64,000 nt of DNA from Streptomyces sp. LHD-70 (GTDB lineage: Bacteria; Actinomycetota; Actinomycetes; Streptomycetales; Streptomycetaceae): positions 248,001-312,000 of the forward strand of contig NZ_JAVIFW010000002.1 of NCBI RefSeq assembly GCF_031157275.1, read 5' to 3'. The notes below the pieces were generated by a model. That model was given only the letters and a program-made list of their open reading frames with translations, made no database searches and was not told the DNA's origin. Shown piece by piece: positions 46,898-56,479 of this stretch (the first letter of the stretch is position 1; the number at the start of each line of letters is the position of its first letter). The position numbers and the translations under genes are program-made.

Positions 46898-48901
46898 TCA
46901 GTCGTTGCCGTTGCCCGGGGTGGGCGTGGTCTTGGCGATCTGCATCAGGAACTCGGCGTTCGACTTCGTCTGCTTCATCTTGTCGAGGAGCAGCTCGATC
47001 GCCTGCTGCGAGTCGAGCGCGTGCAGCACCCGGCGCAGCTTCCAGACGATGCTCAACTCCTCGCCGTTCAGGAGGATTTCCTCCTTGCGGGTGGAGGAGG
47101 CGTCGACGTCGACGGCCGGGAAGATGCGCTTGTCCGAGAGCTTCCGGTCGAGCTTGAGCTCCATGTTGCCGGTGCCCTTGAACTCCTCGAAGATCACCTC
47201 GTCCATGCGCGAGCCGGTCTCGACGAGCGCGGTGGCGAGGATGGTCAGCGAGCCGCCGTCCTCGATGTTCCGCGCGGCACCGAAGAAGCGCTTCGGCGGG
47301 TACAGCGCGGTCGAGTCGACACCACCGGACAGGATGCGCCCGGAGGCCGGGGCCGCGAGGTTGTACGCACGGCCGAGGCGGGTGATCGAGTCGAGCAGGA
47401 CGACCACGTCGTGACCCAGCTCCACAAGACGCTTGGCGCGCTCGATGGCCAGCTCGGCGACGGTGGTGTGGTCCTCGGCGGGACGGTCGAAGGTCGAGGA
47501 GATGACCTCGCCCTTCACCGACCGCTGCATGTCGGTGACTTCCTCGGGACGCTCGTCGACGAGGACGACCATGAGGTGGCACTCGGGGCTGTTGGTGGTG
47601 ATCGCGTTGGCGACCGCCTGCATGATCATGGTCTTGCCGGTCTTCGGCGGGGCCACGATCAGGCCTCGCTGACCCTTGCCGATCGGCGACACGAGGTCGA
47701 TGATCCGCGTGGTCAGGATGCCCGGGTCGGTCTCCAGGCGCAGCCGCTCCTGCGGGTACAGGGGCGTCAGCTTGTTGAACTCCGGGCGGCCGCGGCCGGT
47801 TTCGGGCGCCATGCCGTTCACGGAGTCGAGGCGGACGAGCGCGTTGAACTTCTCGCGCCGCTCGCCGTCCTTGGGCTGACGGACCGCGCCGGTGACGTGA
47901 TCGCCCTTGCGCAGACCGTTCTTGCGGACCTGGGCGAGGGAGACGTACACGTCGTTCGGGCCGGGCAGGTAGCCCGACGTACGAATGAACGCGTAGTTGT
48001 CGAGGATGTCCAGGATGCCCGCGACGGGGATCAGGACGTCGTCCTCGGACACCTGCGGCTCGTTGACGTCGTCACGGCCGCGACGGCCACGACGGTCGCG
48101 GTAGCGGCCGCGGCGACCGCGCCTGCCACCCTCGAAGTCGTCGTCGTCCTGGCGGTCTTGACGGTCCTGACGGCCGCCGCCGCCCTGCTCCTTACGGCCC
48201 TGGTTGCCGCCCTGGCCGCCCTGGTCGTCCTTGTTGCGGCGGTTGCGGTCGCGGTCGCGGCGGTTGCCGCGGTCACCGCGCTCGCCGCGGTCACGGCTGC
48301 GGCCCTCGGCGCTGTCGGCGGCGCCCTCGGCGCGAGAGTCCGAAGCCTCGCTCTTCGCCTCGGACTTCGACTCGGCCTGGCCCTCCGGGGCTCCGGCCTC
48401 GGCGGTGGCGCGACGGCGGGTGCGGCGCTCACCGGCACCGGCGTCGTCGCTCGCGGGCTGGCCCGGGATGTCGATCTGCTGCTGAGCGGCCGGCTTCTCG
48501 GCCGTCTTCTGGGTCTTGGCGGGCTTCTCGGCCTTCTCGGCCTTCGCGCTCTCGGCGCTCTCGGCCTCGCCGGTACGGGCCTTGGAAGTGGCCCGGCGCT
48601 TGGGCTTGGTCTCGGCGTCACCCGTCGACTTGGCCGGGGCGGAGCCTCCGGCGGCCTGCGCCTCCTTGATGACGTCGATCAGCTGGCTCTTGCGCATACG
48701 CGCGGTGCCCCTGATCCCGAGGCCCGATGCGACCTGCTGAAGCTCGGCCAGCACCATGCCCTCGAGGCCGGTGCCGCGGCGTCGCCGCGTGCCGGCCGAA
48801 GCACCGGTGGCAGGCGCAGCAGAGGCGTCCGTGGCGGGCGCGCCGGCGGTGTCGACCGCACTGTCGGCAGTCACGCCCATCAGATCGGTGGTGTCGCTCA
48901 C
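46898..48901 (-). CDS. rho: Transcription termination factor Rho with long actinobacterial insertion
   Basis: 667 residues. The Rho N domain (about 43-85, [14 protein letters not shown] and [14 protein letters not shown]) is followed by an insertion of about 200 residues (86-285) that turns from Ala/Lys/Glu-rich to Arg/Asp/Gly-rich ([15 protein letters not shown]), typical of high-GC Gram-positives. The RNA-binding cold-shock domain is at about 292-345, Walker [10 protein letters not shown] at 417-425, and the secondary RNA site and Walker B follow. The insertion adds RNA binding and is disordered. The gene has a 330-base leader with competing hairpins. Confidence 0.97.
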   Translation of the reverse strand: MSDTTDLMGVTADSAVDTAGAPATDASAAPATGASAGTRRRRGTGLEGMVLAELQQVASGLGIRGTARMRKSQLIDVIKEAQAAGGSAPAKSTGDAETKPKRRATSKARTGEAESAESAKAEKAEKPAKTQKTAEKPAAQQQIDIPGQPASDDAGAGERRTRRRATAEAGAPEGQAESKSEAKSEASDSRAEGAADSAEGRSRDRGERGDRGNRRDRDRNRRNKDDQGGQGGNQGRKEQGGGGRQDRQDRQDDDDFEGGRRGRRGRYRDRRGRRGRDDVNEPQVSEDDVLIPVAGILDILDNYAFIRTSGYLPGPNDVYVSLAQVRKNGLRKGDHVTGAVRQPKDGERREKFNALVRLDSVNGMAPETGRGRPEFNKLTPLYPQERLRLETDPGILTTRIIDLVSPIGKGQRGLIVAPPKTGKTMIMQAVANAITTNSPECHLMVVLVDERPEEVTDMQRSVKGEVISSTFDRPAEDHTTVAELAIERAKRLVELGHDVVVLLDSITRLGRAYNLAAPASGRILSGGVDSTALYPPKRFFGAARNIEDGGSLTILATALVETGSRMDEVIFEEFKGTGNMELKLDRKLSDKRIFPAVDVDASSTRKEEILLNGEELSIVWKLRRVLHALDSQQAIELLLDKMKQTKSNAEFLMQIAKTTPTPGNGND

Positions 48902-49112
48902 GAAGGGTCCTTCCCTGGAGCGGACGTCGGCCTGTCTGGCTCGGCGACCGGTTGTGCTGTCCGGCGGGTGCCTGTGTGGTGCGGACCTGCCGGGGCGGTG
49001 GTCCCGCCGGAAGTGGCGGAAGAATTCATTGGTGACGGCGCTTCCCGAATCCGTGACACCGGTCGTGCTGCGTCACTCTGCTCGGTTTCACACCGGCTCC
49101 GGAGCGTGTCAA

Positions 49113-49136
49113 TGCCACTCGATGCGTGGCATCGAG
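49113..49136. promoter_or_regulatory. Two mutually exclusive hairpins in the rho leader
   Basis: CTCGATGC-GTG-GCATCGAG (49118-49136) is a perfect 8-pair hairpin. TGCCAC (49113-49118) can instead pair with GTGGCA (49126-49131). Both cannot form together, as in an RNA switch or attenuator. Confidence 0.4.
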
Positions 49137-49234
49137 CAGTTCGGGGGCTCCCGGAAGAAGGTCTGTCCCCTGCTTACCTGACAGGGACACGAGGCACCAC
49201 GCCATGCAGGCGTCTGGTGCAGACTTGAGGTTAA

Positions 49235-49240
49235 CACTAC
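49235..49240 (-). promoter_or_regulatory. Candidate -10 element for rho
   Basis: TAGTGT on the minus strand lies in the only AT-rich part of the gap. It would give a leader of about 330 bases. The -35 is not clear. Confidence 0.35.
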
Positions 49241-49285
49241 CGGATCCAACAAATATTCCCCCTCTCTTGCTCCGGCATTCGCGTA

Positions 49286-50203
49286 TCAGGGCGCAAGCGG
49301 CAGCACGCTCGCACCTGCCGCGTCGAGGGCGAGGCGGTTGGCCGCCCAGCCCTCGCCCGCGAGGAGTGCGACCTTGTCGGCCGCACTGCGCTCGGCCAGC
49401 GCCAGGACCGTCGGGCCCGCGCCGGAGATGACCGCGGGGACACCGTCCGCGCGCAGCCGCTCCACCAGGGCGGCGCTCTCCGGCATGGCGGGGGCGCGGT
49501 ACTCCTGGTGCAGCCGGTCCTCGGTGGCCGCGAACAGCAGCTCGGGGCGCCGGGTGAGCGCCTCGACGAGCAGGGCGGCCCGGCCCGCGTTGGCCGCCGC
49601 GTCCACGTGCGGGACGGTGCGCGGCAGCAGTCCGCGGGCGGTCTCGGTGAGTACCGGCTTGCCCGGTACGAAAACCACCGGAACGACGGAATCGGCGGGG
49701 TCCATCCTGATCGCGCGCGCCGATCCGCCCTCCATCCAGGAGAGCGTGAAGCCGCCGAGCAGACAGGCGGCGACGTTGTCCGGGTGCCCCTCGATCTCGG
49801 TGGCGAGCTCGAGCAGCGCGGCGTCGTCGAGCTTGGCGTCACCGCCTATGGTCACGGCCCGCGCGGCGACGATGCCTGCGCAGATGGCGGCGGACGAGGA
49901 GCCGAGACCGCGGCCGTGCGGAATGCGGTTGGCGCAGACCACCTCGAGGCCGCGGGGCTGCCCGCCGAGCAGGTCGAACGCGGTGCGCAGGGAGCGTACG
50001 AGCAGATGCTTCTCGTCGCGCGGCAGGGTGTCGGAGCCCTCGCCTGCGATGTCGACGTGCAGACCGGAATCGGCCACCCTGACCACGACGTCGTCGTACA
50101 GACCCAGCGACAGGCCGAGGGCGTCGAAGCCCGGGCCGAGGTTGGCGCTGGTGGCGGGGACGCGCACCCGGACGGCGGCGGCGCGGAAGGCGGGACCGGC
50201 CAT
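49286..50203 (-). CDS. thrB: Homoserine kinase
   Basis: 305 residues, a GHMP kinase that phosphorylates homoserine for threonine synthesis. It shows VRVPATSANLGPGFDALGLSL, the ATP loop IPHGRGLGSSSAAICAGI and a C-terminal GAGPTVLAL. The ATG at 50203 has AAGGAGAG 10 bases upstream. It lies 285 bases from thrC, with a terminator between, so it probably has its own promoter. Confidence 0.96.
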   Translation of the reverse strand: MAGPAFRAAAVRVRVPATSANLGPGFDALGLSLGLYDDVVVRVADSGLHVDIAGEGSDTLPRDEKHLLVRSLRTAFDLLGGQPRGLEVVCANRIPHGRGLGSSSAAICAGIVAARAVTIGGDAKLDDAALLELATEIEGHPDNVAACLLGGFTLSWMEGGSARAIRMDPADSVVPVVFVPGKPVLTETARGLLPRTVPHVDAAANAGRAALLVEALTRRPELLFAATEDRLHQEYRAPAMPESAALVERLRADGVPAVISGAGPTVLALAERSAADKVALLAGEGWAANRLALDAAGASVLPLAP

Positions 50204-50437
50204 CGCTCGATGACTCTCCTTGTTGAGCTGCGAGTTCGTGATTCGCAAGGGGAACGACAGAGTTACGGAAATACCCGAAGGCCGCTACCGGCGGCACCGC
50301 GGCATATGCGGCGGGGCGGGTTCGGTACAGCCTATCGAAGGAAGGTTGAGTGGCGACATAGGGCGCACAGGAGGCGCACGATGCGTGTCGTAAGCCCCCT
50401 GTGCACCCCCTGTTCAGGAATGCGGGCTATGCCCGAA

Positions 50438-50463
50438 GGGGCATCCGCTCGAAGGGATGCCCC
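50438..50463. terminator. Terminator after thrC
   Basis: GGGGCATCC pairs with GGATGCCCC around an 8-base loop, 26 bases beyond the thrC stop on the minus strand. Confidence 0.75.
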
Positions 50464-50488
50464 CAACAGGCGCCACTCACACCGGGAG

Positions 50489-51574
50489 TTACCCCAGACC
50501 GAGGCGCTCGGCCGCGGCCGCGGCGTCGACCGGGACCGTGACCGGCTGCGGGGCGCCCGCGACCGCCCAGTCCGGGTCCTTGAGGCCGTTGCCGGTGACC
50601 GTGCAGACGATCCGCTGGCCCTTGTCGAGCCTGCCGTCCTCGGCGGCCTTCAGCAGACCGGCGACCGACGCGGCCGACGCGGGCTCCACGAAGACACCCT
50701 CACGGGAGGCCAACAGCTTGTAGGCGCGCAGGATCTGACGGTCCGTGACCTCGTCGATGAAGCCGCCCGACTCGTCCCGCGCGGCCTCCGCGAAGGCCCA
50801 GGACGCGGGGTTGCCGATGCGAATCGCGGTGGCGATCGTCGACGGGTCCTTGACGACCTCGCCGCGCACGATCGGCGCCGAGCCGGAGGCCTGGAAGCCC
50901 CACATGCGCGGGGTGTGGGTGGAGAGGCCGTCGGCCTTGTACTCCTTGTAACCGCGCCAGTAGGCCGTGATGTTGCCGGCGTTGCCGACCGGCAGGACGT
51001 GGATGTCGGGGGCGTCGCCGAGGCGGTCCACGATCTCGAACGCGGCGGTCTTCTGGCCCTCGATACGGACCGGGTTGACCGAATTGACCAGCGCCACCGG
51101 GTAGTTCTCGCTCAGGCCGCGGGCGAGCACCAGGCAGTCGTCGAAGTTGCCGTCGACCTGGAGGATCTTCGCGCCGTGCACCAGGGCCTGGCCCAGCTTG
51201 CCCATGGCGATCTTGCCCTGCGGGATGAGGACGGCGCTGACCATGCCGGCCTTGCCCGCGTACGCCGCGGCGGAGGCCGAGGTGTTGCCGGTGGAGGCGC
51301 AGATGACGGCCTTCGCGCCCTCCTCCTTGGCCTTGGTGATGGCCATGGTCATGCCGCGGTCCTTGAACGAACCGGTGGGGTTGGCACCCTCGACCTTCAG
51401 GTGCACCTCACAGCCGGTGAGCTCGGAGAGGACCTCTGCGCGTACGAGCGGAGTTCCGCCCTCGCCGAGCGTGACCACGGGCGTCGTCTCGGTGACGGGG
51501 AGACGGTCGCGGTACTCCTCGATGATCCCGCGCCACTGGTGGGCGCCGGTGCGGATGGCGGGCTGCATACCCAT
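50489..51574 (-). CDS. thrC: Threonine synthase
   Basis: 361 residues, PLP fold type II. The PLP Lys is in [11 protein letters not shown], the phosphate loop in [11 protein letters not shown], and [15 protein letters not shown] is typical. It converts phosphohomoserine to threonine. The ATG at 51574 has GAGG 4 bases upstream, and the gene begins 7 bases after the hom stop, so hom-thrC is one operon. Confidence 0.96.
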   Translation of the reverse strand: MGMQPAIRTGAHQWRGIIEEYRDRLPVTETTPVVTLGEGGTPLVRAEVLSELTGCEVHLKVEGANPTGSFKDRGMTMAITKAKEEGAKAVICASTGNTSASAAAYAGKAGMVSAVLIPQGKIAMGKLGQALVHGAKILQVDGNFDDCLVLARGLSENYPVALVNSVNPVRIEGQKTAAFEIVDRLGDAPDIHVLPVGNAGNITAYWRGYKEYKADGLSTHTPRMWGFQASGSAPIVRGEVVKDPSTIATAIRIGNPASWAFAEAARDESGGFIDEVTDRQILRAYKLLASREGVFVEPASAASVAGLLKAAEDGRLDKGQRIVCTVTGNGLKDPDWAVAGAPQPVTVPVDAAAAAERLGLG

Positions 51575-51581
51575 CGTTCCT

Positions 51582-52874
51582 CTACTCCCCTTCAACACGC
51601 ATGATGCTGGCGACACCACGCACGGTGTCGAGCTGCCGCAGAGCGTCGACGGTGCCGGTGAGGGCTGCGTCTGCTGCGCGGTGGGTGACGACGACGAGCG
51701 ATGCCTCGCCGTCCTTACCCTGCTGGCGCACCGTATCGATCGATACGCCGTGCTCGGCGAAGACCGTCGCGACCTGGGCGAGGACGCCCGGCTTGTCGGC
51801 CACGTCGAGGCTGATGTGGTACCGCGTCACGACCTCGCCCATCGGGCTCACCGGCAGGCGGGTGTACGCGGATTCGCCGGGCCCGGTGGCACCGGCGAGC
51901 TTGTTGCGGCAGACGGCCACGAGGTCGCCGAGGACCGCGGAGGCGGTGGGGGCGCCGCCCGCGCCGGGGCCGTAGAACATCAGCTGCCCGGCCGCGTCGG
52001 ACTCCACGAACACCGCGTTGTACGCCTCGCGGACCGAGGCCAGCGGGTGGCTGAGCGGGATCATCGCGGGGTGCACGCGGGCGGTGACGGACTCGCCGTC
52101 GGCGGCGCGCTCGCAGATCGCGAGCAGCTTGATGGTGCAGCCCATTTCCTTCGCGGATGCGAAGTCGGCGGCGGTGACCTCGGACATGCCCTCGCGGTAC
52201 ACGTCGTCCAGGCGCACGCGCGTGTGGAAGGCGATACCGGCCAGGATCGCGGCCTTGGCGGCGGCGTCGAAGCCCTCGACGTCGGCCGTCGGGTCGGCCT
52301 CGGCGTACCCGAGCGCGGTGGCCTCGTCGAGCGCCTCCTGGTAGCCGGCGCCGGTCGAGTCCATCTTGTCGAGGATGAAGTTCGTGGTGCCGTTGACGAT
52401 GCCCATGACGCGGTTGATCTTGTCGCCGGCGAGGGACTCGCGCAGCGGCCGGATCAGCGGGATGGCGCCGGCGACGGCGGCCTCGAAGTAGAGGTCCCGG
52501 CCGTTCTCCTCGGCGGCGGCGTGCAGGGCCGCGCCGTCCTGGGCGAGCAGCGCCTTGTTGGCCGAGACGACCGAGGCACCGTGCTCGAAGGCGGTGGTGA
52601 TCAGCGCACGAGCGGGCTCGATGCCGCCGATCACCTCGACCACGACGTCCAGGTCGCCCCGTTTGACCAGGGCGGTGGCGTCGGTGGTGACGAGCTCCTT
52701 GTCGATGCCCTCGCGCACCCGGTCGGGGCGGCGGACGGCCACGCCCGCCAGCTCCACCGGGGCGCCGATCCGGGCCGCAAGGTCGTCGGCGTGCGTCGTC
52801 ATGATGCGCGCCACCTCGGAGCCGACAACCCCGCAGCCAAGCAGCGCGACCTTCAGCGGACGCGTACGCATCAT
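51582..52874 (-). CDS. hom: Homoserine dehydrogenase with ACT domain
   Basis: 430 residues. The Rossmann start [15 protein letters not shown] binds NAD(P); the catalytic part has [11 protein letters not shown] and the Lys-Asp pair around [18 protein letters not shown]-terminal ACT domain (about 348-430, [19 protein letters not shown]) provides feedback control, usually by threonine. It starts with double ATG codons. It sits downstream of lysA, 128 bases apart, both serving aspartate-family synthesis. Confidence 0.96.
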   Translation of the reverse strand: MMRTRPLKVALLGCGVVGSEVARIMTTHADDLAARIGAPVELAGVAVRRPDRVREGIDKELVTTDATALVKRGDLDVVVEVIGGIEPARALITTAFEHGASVVSANKALLAQDGAALHAAAEENGRDLYFEAAVAGAIPLIRPLRESLAGDKINRVMGIVNGTTNFILDKMDSTGAGYQEALDEATALGYAEADPTADVEGFDAAAKAAILAGIAFHTRVRLDDVYREGMSEVTAADFASAKEMGCTIKLLAICERAADGESVTARVHPAMIPLSHPLASVREAYNAVFVESDAAGQLMFYGPGAGGAPTASAVLGDLVAVCRNKLAGATGPGESAYTRLPVSPMGEVVTRYHISLDVADKPGVLAQVATVFAEHGVSIDTVRQQGKDGEASLVVVTHRAADAALTGTVDALRQLDTVRGVASIMRVEGE

Positions 52875-53002
52875 CCGACCTCACTTCTCATTACATCTAC
52901 GGTTGGACCAGTCTCACCCACCGGAACGAGGTTTCTACCCTCGGTCCGGATCGTGAGACGGAAATTTCACGGGGCGGTCGGTCCCGCCCCGCCGGACCTC
53001 GG

Positions 53003-54394
53003 TCAGCCGACGTCCAGACGCAGGAGATCCTCCTCCGTCTCACGCCGCACGATCACTCGGGCCTCACCGTCCTTGACGGCGACGACCGGCGGGCGCAGCG
53101 CGTGGTTGTAGTTGCTCGCCATGGAGCGGCAGTACGCCCCCGTCGCCGGCACCGCGATCAGGTCGCCGGGTGCCAGGTCCGCGGGCAGGAACGCGTCCTT
53201 CACCACGATGTCACCGCTCTCGCAGTGCTTGCCGACCACCCGCACCAGCATCGGCTCGGCGTCGGAGCGGCGCGACACGAGGGCCACTGTGTACTCCGCG
53301 TCGTAGAGCGCGGTGCGGATGTTGTCGGACATGCCGCCGTCGACGGATACGTACGTCCGCAGTCCTTCGAGCGGCTTCACCGTGCCGACGCGGTAGAGCG
53401 TGAAGGCGGTCGGGCCGACGATGGCGCGACCCGGCTCGACCGAGATGCGGGGCGTGGCAAGGCCCGCGGACTCGCACTCGCGCGTCACGATCTCGCTGAG
53501 CGCCTTGGCGATCTCGTGCGGCTCGCGCGGGTCGTCGTCCGAGGTGTACGCGATACCGAGGCCGCCGCCGAGGTCGATCTCGGGCAGCTCGACGCCGTGC
53601 TCGTCCCGCACCTCGGCGAGCAGCTGCACGACGCGGCGGGCGGACACCTCGAAGCCGGCCATGTCGAAGATCTGCGAGCCGATGTGGCTGTGGATGCCGA
53701 TCAGCTCGAGCCCGTCCAGCTTGAGCGCCCGTCGTACGGCCTCGGCGGCCTGACCGCCCGCGAGCGCGATGCCGAACTTCTGGTCCTCGTGGGCGGTGGC
53801 GATGAACTCGTGGGTGTGCGCCTCGACGCCGACGGTCACGCGGATCTGCACCCGCTGGCGCTTGCCGAGCCGCTCGGCGGTGTGCGCGACCCGCACGATC
53901 TCCTGGAAGGAGTCGAGCACGATCCGCCCGACGCCCGCCTCGACGGCCCGCTCGATCTCCTCGGGGCTCTTGTTGTTGCCGTGGTACGCGATCCGCTCGG
54001 CGGGCATGCCCGCGGCGAGCGCGGTGGTCAGCTCACCGGCGGAGCAGACGTCCAGGTTGAGGCCTTCCTCCTGCAGCCAGCGCACGATCGCGCGGGACAG
54101 GAAGGCCTTGCCTGCGTAGAAGACGTCGGCCTCGGTGCCGAACGCGTCCCGCCAGGCGCGGCAGCGGGCGCGGAAGTCGTCCTCGTCGAGGAAGTACGCC
54201 GGGGTGCCGAACTCCTCGGCGAGGCGGGCGACTTCGATGCCGCCGACGCTGACGACGCCGTCCTCGGCGCGGTCGACGGTGCGCGACCAGACCTTCGCGT
54301 CGAGGGCGTTGAGGTCGGCGGGCGGGGCGGTCCAGTGACCCTCGGGCAGGACATCGGCGTGACGGGGCCCGGCGGGGTGTGCGGATCGGCTCAT
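53003..54394 (-). CDS. lysA: Diaminopimelate decarboxylase
   Basis: 463 residues, a PLP-dependent alanine-racemase-type barrel that makes lysine from meso-diaminopimelate. The PLP Lys is in ADVFYAGKAFLS; other marks are GIHSHIGSQIFD, EIDLGGGLGIAYT, EPGRAIVGP and GAYCRSMASNYN. The N-terminal extension (1-40) is actinobacterial. It starts 13 bases after the stop of the ArgS-like gene, so the two are cotranscribed. Confidence 0.97.
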   Translation of the reverse strand: MSRSAHPAGPRHADVLPEGHWTAPPADLNALDAKVWSRTVDRAEDGVVSVGGIEVARLAEEFGTPAYFLDEDDFRARCRAWRDAFGTEADVFYAGKAFLSRAIVRWLQEEGLNLDVCSAGELTTALAAGMPAERIAYHGNNKSPEEIERAVEAGVGRIVLDSFQEIVRVAHTAERLGKRQRVQIRVTVGVEAHTHEFIATAHEDQKFGIALAGGQAAEAVRRALKLDGLELIGIHSHIGSQIFDMAGFEVSARRVVQLLAEVRDEHGVELPEIDLGGGLGIAYTSDDDPREPHEIAKALSEIVTRECESAGLATPRISVEPGRAIVGPTAFTLYRVGTVKPLEGLRTYVSVDGGMSDNIRTALYDAEYTVALVSRRSDAEPMLVRVVGKHCESGDIVVKDAFLPADLAPGDLIAVPATGAYCRSMASNYNHALRPPVVAVKDGEARVIVRRETEEDLLRLDVG

Positions 54395-54407
54395 GATGCG
54401 GTCTCTC

Positions 54408-55382
54408 TCACAGATGTTCGGGTGCGCTGATGCCGAGCAGGGTCAGGCCGCCGGCGAGCACCGTCCCGGCGGCTTCGGCGAGCGCGAGCCGGGCACGGTG
54501 GGCGGCCGAGGGTTTCTCGTCGCCGAGCGGGAGGACGGCGTGCTGGTGTGCGAGCACGGCGTCGGCCCCGCCCACGAGGTGCCGCGCGAGCCGGTCGGGG
54601 GCGCGGTGGTGGGCGGCGGCTTCGAGTACGGAGGGGTGGTCGGCGAGGAAGGCGAGCAGCGGGCCGTCCGCTTCCCCCGGCTCCGAGGCGAACCCGAGCT
54701 CGGCGGCGTTGCGGAGCAGGGCCCGCACCCGCGCATGTGCGTACCGCACCCGGAACAGCGGGTTGTCCTCGGTCTGGGCGAGCAGCGCGTCCGTGAAGCG
54801 CGGGGTCTCCTGCGCCGGACCGCTCAGCATCGCCCACCGGGCGGCGTCCGCCCCGTACCGCTCGAACACGTCGCCCGCGCCGCGCGGTACGGGCGCGACG
54901 CGCAGCGTCTGGTCTCCGCCGGGCACGACCCCGGCGCGCGCGCCGAGCGTGCGCAGCAGCCGTACGACGGTGTCGGTGACGATTCCGGCCCGGAGTTCGT
55001 CCACGGGCGCGAAGCCGAGTTCCCGCCCGGCGAGCAGATCCGCGCGCCCGTAGGCCTCGCGCAGGGCGAGCACGTCTCGTACGACCTGGCTGCCGCTGGT
55101 GTCGCCGAGGGTGAAGTTCAGGAAGCCGGGGCCGGTGATCTCGATGTCGGCGATGCCCGGCTCGTCCGCGAGTGCCGTGCTCAGCAGCTCGGCGACCTCG
55201 CGCGGCGGGCGTCCGGCCGGGCCCGCGAGCTGCAGCGCGACGTTGGAGGCGAAGTCCCCGCGCCCTCCGGGCCGCGGCCGCTCGACCACGATGCGTGCCG
55301 GAACGACCACGCTCAGCTTCTCGTCCTCGACAGCGCGGCGCACGGCGCGCAGCACGGTACGGGAGAGGTCGGCGGGGGTCAC
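54408..55382 (-). CDS. nrtL: ArgS-related anticodon-binding protein without a catalytic domain (NrtL-like)
   Basis: 324 residues against roughly 550-590 for a full arginyl-tRNA synthetase. The N-terminal 100 residues match the ArgS additional domain (VVERPRPGGRGDFASNVALQLA, EITGPGFLNFTL). Residues about 190-324 match the DALR anticodon-binding bundle (VRYAHARVRALLRNAAELGF, HRARLALAEAAGTVLAGGLTLLGI). The Rossmann catalytic domain with HIGH and KMSK is missing; a spacer of about 80 residues replaces it. It can bind but not charge tRNA. It stands where many actinobacteria carry argS (argS-lysA-hom-thrC-thrB-rho), and tRNA-Arg(CCG) is 715 bases away. I recall the name NrtL from NCBI family names. 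Confidence 0.88.
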   Translation of the reverse strand: MTPADLSRTVLRAVRRAVEDEKLSVVVPARIVVERPRPGGRGDFASNVALQLAGPAGRPPREVAELLSTALADEPGIADIEITGPGFLNFTLGDTSGSQVVRDVLALREAYGRADLLAGRELGFAPVDELRAGIVTDTVVRLLRTLGARAGVVPGGDQTLRVAPVPRGAGDVFERYGADAARWAMLSGPAQETPRFTDALLAQTEDNPLFRVRYAHARVRALLRNAAELGFASEPGEADGPLLAFLADHPSVLEAAAHHRAPDRLARHLVGGADAVLAHQHAVLPLGDEKPSAAHRARLALAEAAGTVLAGGLTLLGISAPEHL

Positions 55383-55481
55383 GGGACAAGGGTATGGGAG
55401 GAGGGGGGTGGGTATGCGAACCGGTTTCGCTGTCTTCTTGCGATGTGGACGTTGGGCCGGGGCCCCGCTCCGCCCGCCCGG

Positions 55482-55916
55482 TCACCGCCGGGTGCGCCCG
55501 CCGGCCCCTTCGGCCCGCTCCCCCTTGACCTCGCCCCGCCGTCCGTGCTGCCTCAACTGCCGTACGACCCTGAGGAGTTCGGCCGGTTCGAAGGGCTTGC
55601 TCAGGAAGGCGTCGACCCCTACGGCGAGGGCGCTCTCCACCTCGTACTGCCCGCAGGCGCTGATGATCGCCACCGGCACGGCCTGCGTCGACGGTTCGGA
55701 ACGCAGCCGCGCGGCCGTCCGCAGACCGTCAAGCCGGGGCATCACGACGTCCAGGGTGATCACATCGGGGCGCACCTGCTTGACGACGTCCAGGCACTCG
55801 GCACCGTCGGCCGCGGTCACGACCTCGAAGCCCTCAAGCTCGAGATTGACCCTGATCAGCTGCCGGATCACCTTGTTGTCATCCACAACAAGGACCCGGC
55901 CGGACGCCCCTGGCAC
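55482..55916 (-). CDS. Orphan single-domain response regulator
   Basis: 144 residues, a receiver domain only: VLVVDDNKVIRQLI with the acidic pair Asp12-Asp13, phospho-acceptor Asp56 (DVITLDVVMPRLDG), and Lys in FLSKPF. A basic tail (RRGEVKGERAEGAGGRTRR) follows and no output domain is present. The GTG at 55916 comes 6 bases after a TACTCT box, suggesting a leaderless mRNA. No kinase is adjacent. The stop is about 100 bases from the ArgS-like gene on the same strand. Confidence 0.88.
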   Translation of the reverse strand: MPGASGRVLVVDDNKVIRQLIRVNLELEGFEVVTAADGAECLDVVKQVRPDVITLDVVMPRLDGLRTAARLRSEPSTQAVPVAIISACGQYEVESALAVGVDAFLSKPFEPAELLRVVRQLRQHGRRGEVKGERAEGAGGRTRR

Positions 55917-55922
55917 AACTCG

Positions 55923-55928
55923 AGAGTA
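55923..55928 (-). promoter_or_regulatory. -10 element for the leaderless response regulator gene
   Basis: TACTCT on the minus strand ends 6 bases before the GTG start. Confidence 0.4.
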
Positions 55929-56096
55929 GGACCGCGGCCACCGCCGCGTCCGGGTTTTCCCTACTTCCGCCCTGGAGGGGGTACGCACCCTCTCGCCTTG
56001 ACGCGCCACCCCTGCCCACCCGCCCAAATACCCGTTCCTGGCCACCCTCGTGGAGCTGGTAGGGTTCTACCCGTCGCCGCGCCAGCCGCGGTGAAC

Positions 56097-56168
56097 GCCC
56101 CCGTAGCTCAGGGGATAGAGCAACGGCCTCCGGAGCCGTGTGCGCAGGTTCGAATCCTGCCGGGGGCA
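56097..56168 (+). tRNA. tRNA-Arg (anticodon CCG)
   Basis: 72 bases fold as a cloverleaf: acceptor GCCCCCG with CGGGGGC, D arm GCTC-AGGGGATA-GAGC, anticodon arm ACGGC-CTCCGGA-GCCGT with anticodon CCG, T arm GCAGG-TTCGAAT-CCTGC, discriminator A. CCA is not encoded. It reads CGG codons, which are frequent here. It faces away from the response regulator and ArgS-like genes and borders the catabolic module. Confidence 0.96.
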
Positions 56169-56479
56169 CTCCGGAAAGAGGTCCTGGCCAGCGGAAACGC
56201 CGGTCAGGGCCTTTCTTGTTCTCTGTCGGCGTTTCTGCCGACGTCCCCTGTCGGCGCACAAGCGACCCTTTGGCCGCGCCCTCGCGGCCCACCTGTGCCC
56301 CTGGCCCTCCGCGGCGTCGATCTTCGACCCGGCGATTCACAGCAACTCCGTTGCCGCCAAAGGGTTGAACAAGTTCACCATTAACGTACAACCTGTTCAG
56401 GAATAGGCGGAAGCCTCTGGTGGCGGATGCCGTGCGTTCGCATGCCCGCACCCTTTCCTCCGAACCGCAGGAGTGCTCC
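56169..56479. other. Gap between tRNA-Arg and the MFS gene
   Basis: 311 bases. It contains a hairpin-like GCC/GGC stretch just after the tRNA and an operator-promoter region at 56365-56400. No second copy of the tRNA 3' end is seen here. Confidence 0.5.
56365..56400. promoter_or_regulatory. Palindromic operator and promoter of the MFS gene
   Basis: TTGAACAAGTTCA (56365-56377) is a palindrome with TGAAC/GTTCA arms; its TTGAAC can serve as -35, with TACAAC (56387-56392) as -10 at 16 bases. CTGTTCAG follows at 56393-56400. CTGAACAAG recurs before the acyl-CoA ligase gene at 58261. Confidence 0.5.

Larger units (their letters stand above)
48902..49285. other. rho leader and promoter region
   Basis: 384 bases without a gene between rho and thrB. 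It contains the candidate rho -10 (49235-49240) and overlapping inverted repeats at 49113-49136. Confidence 0.5.
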
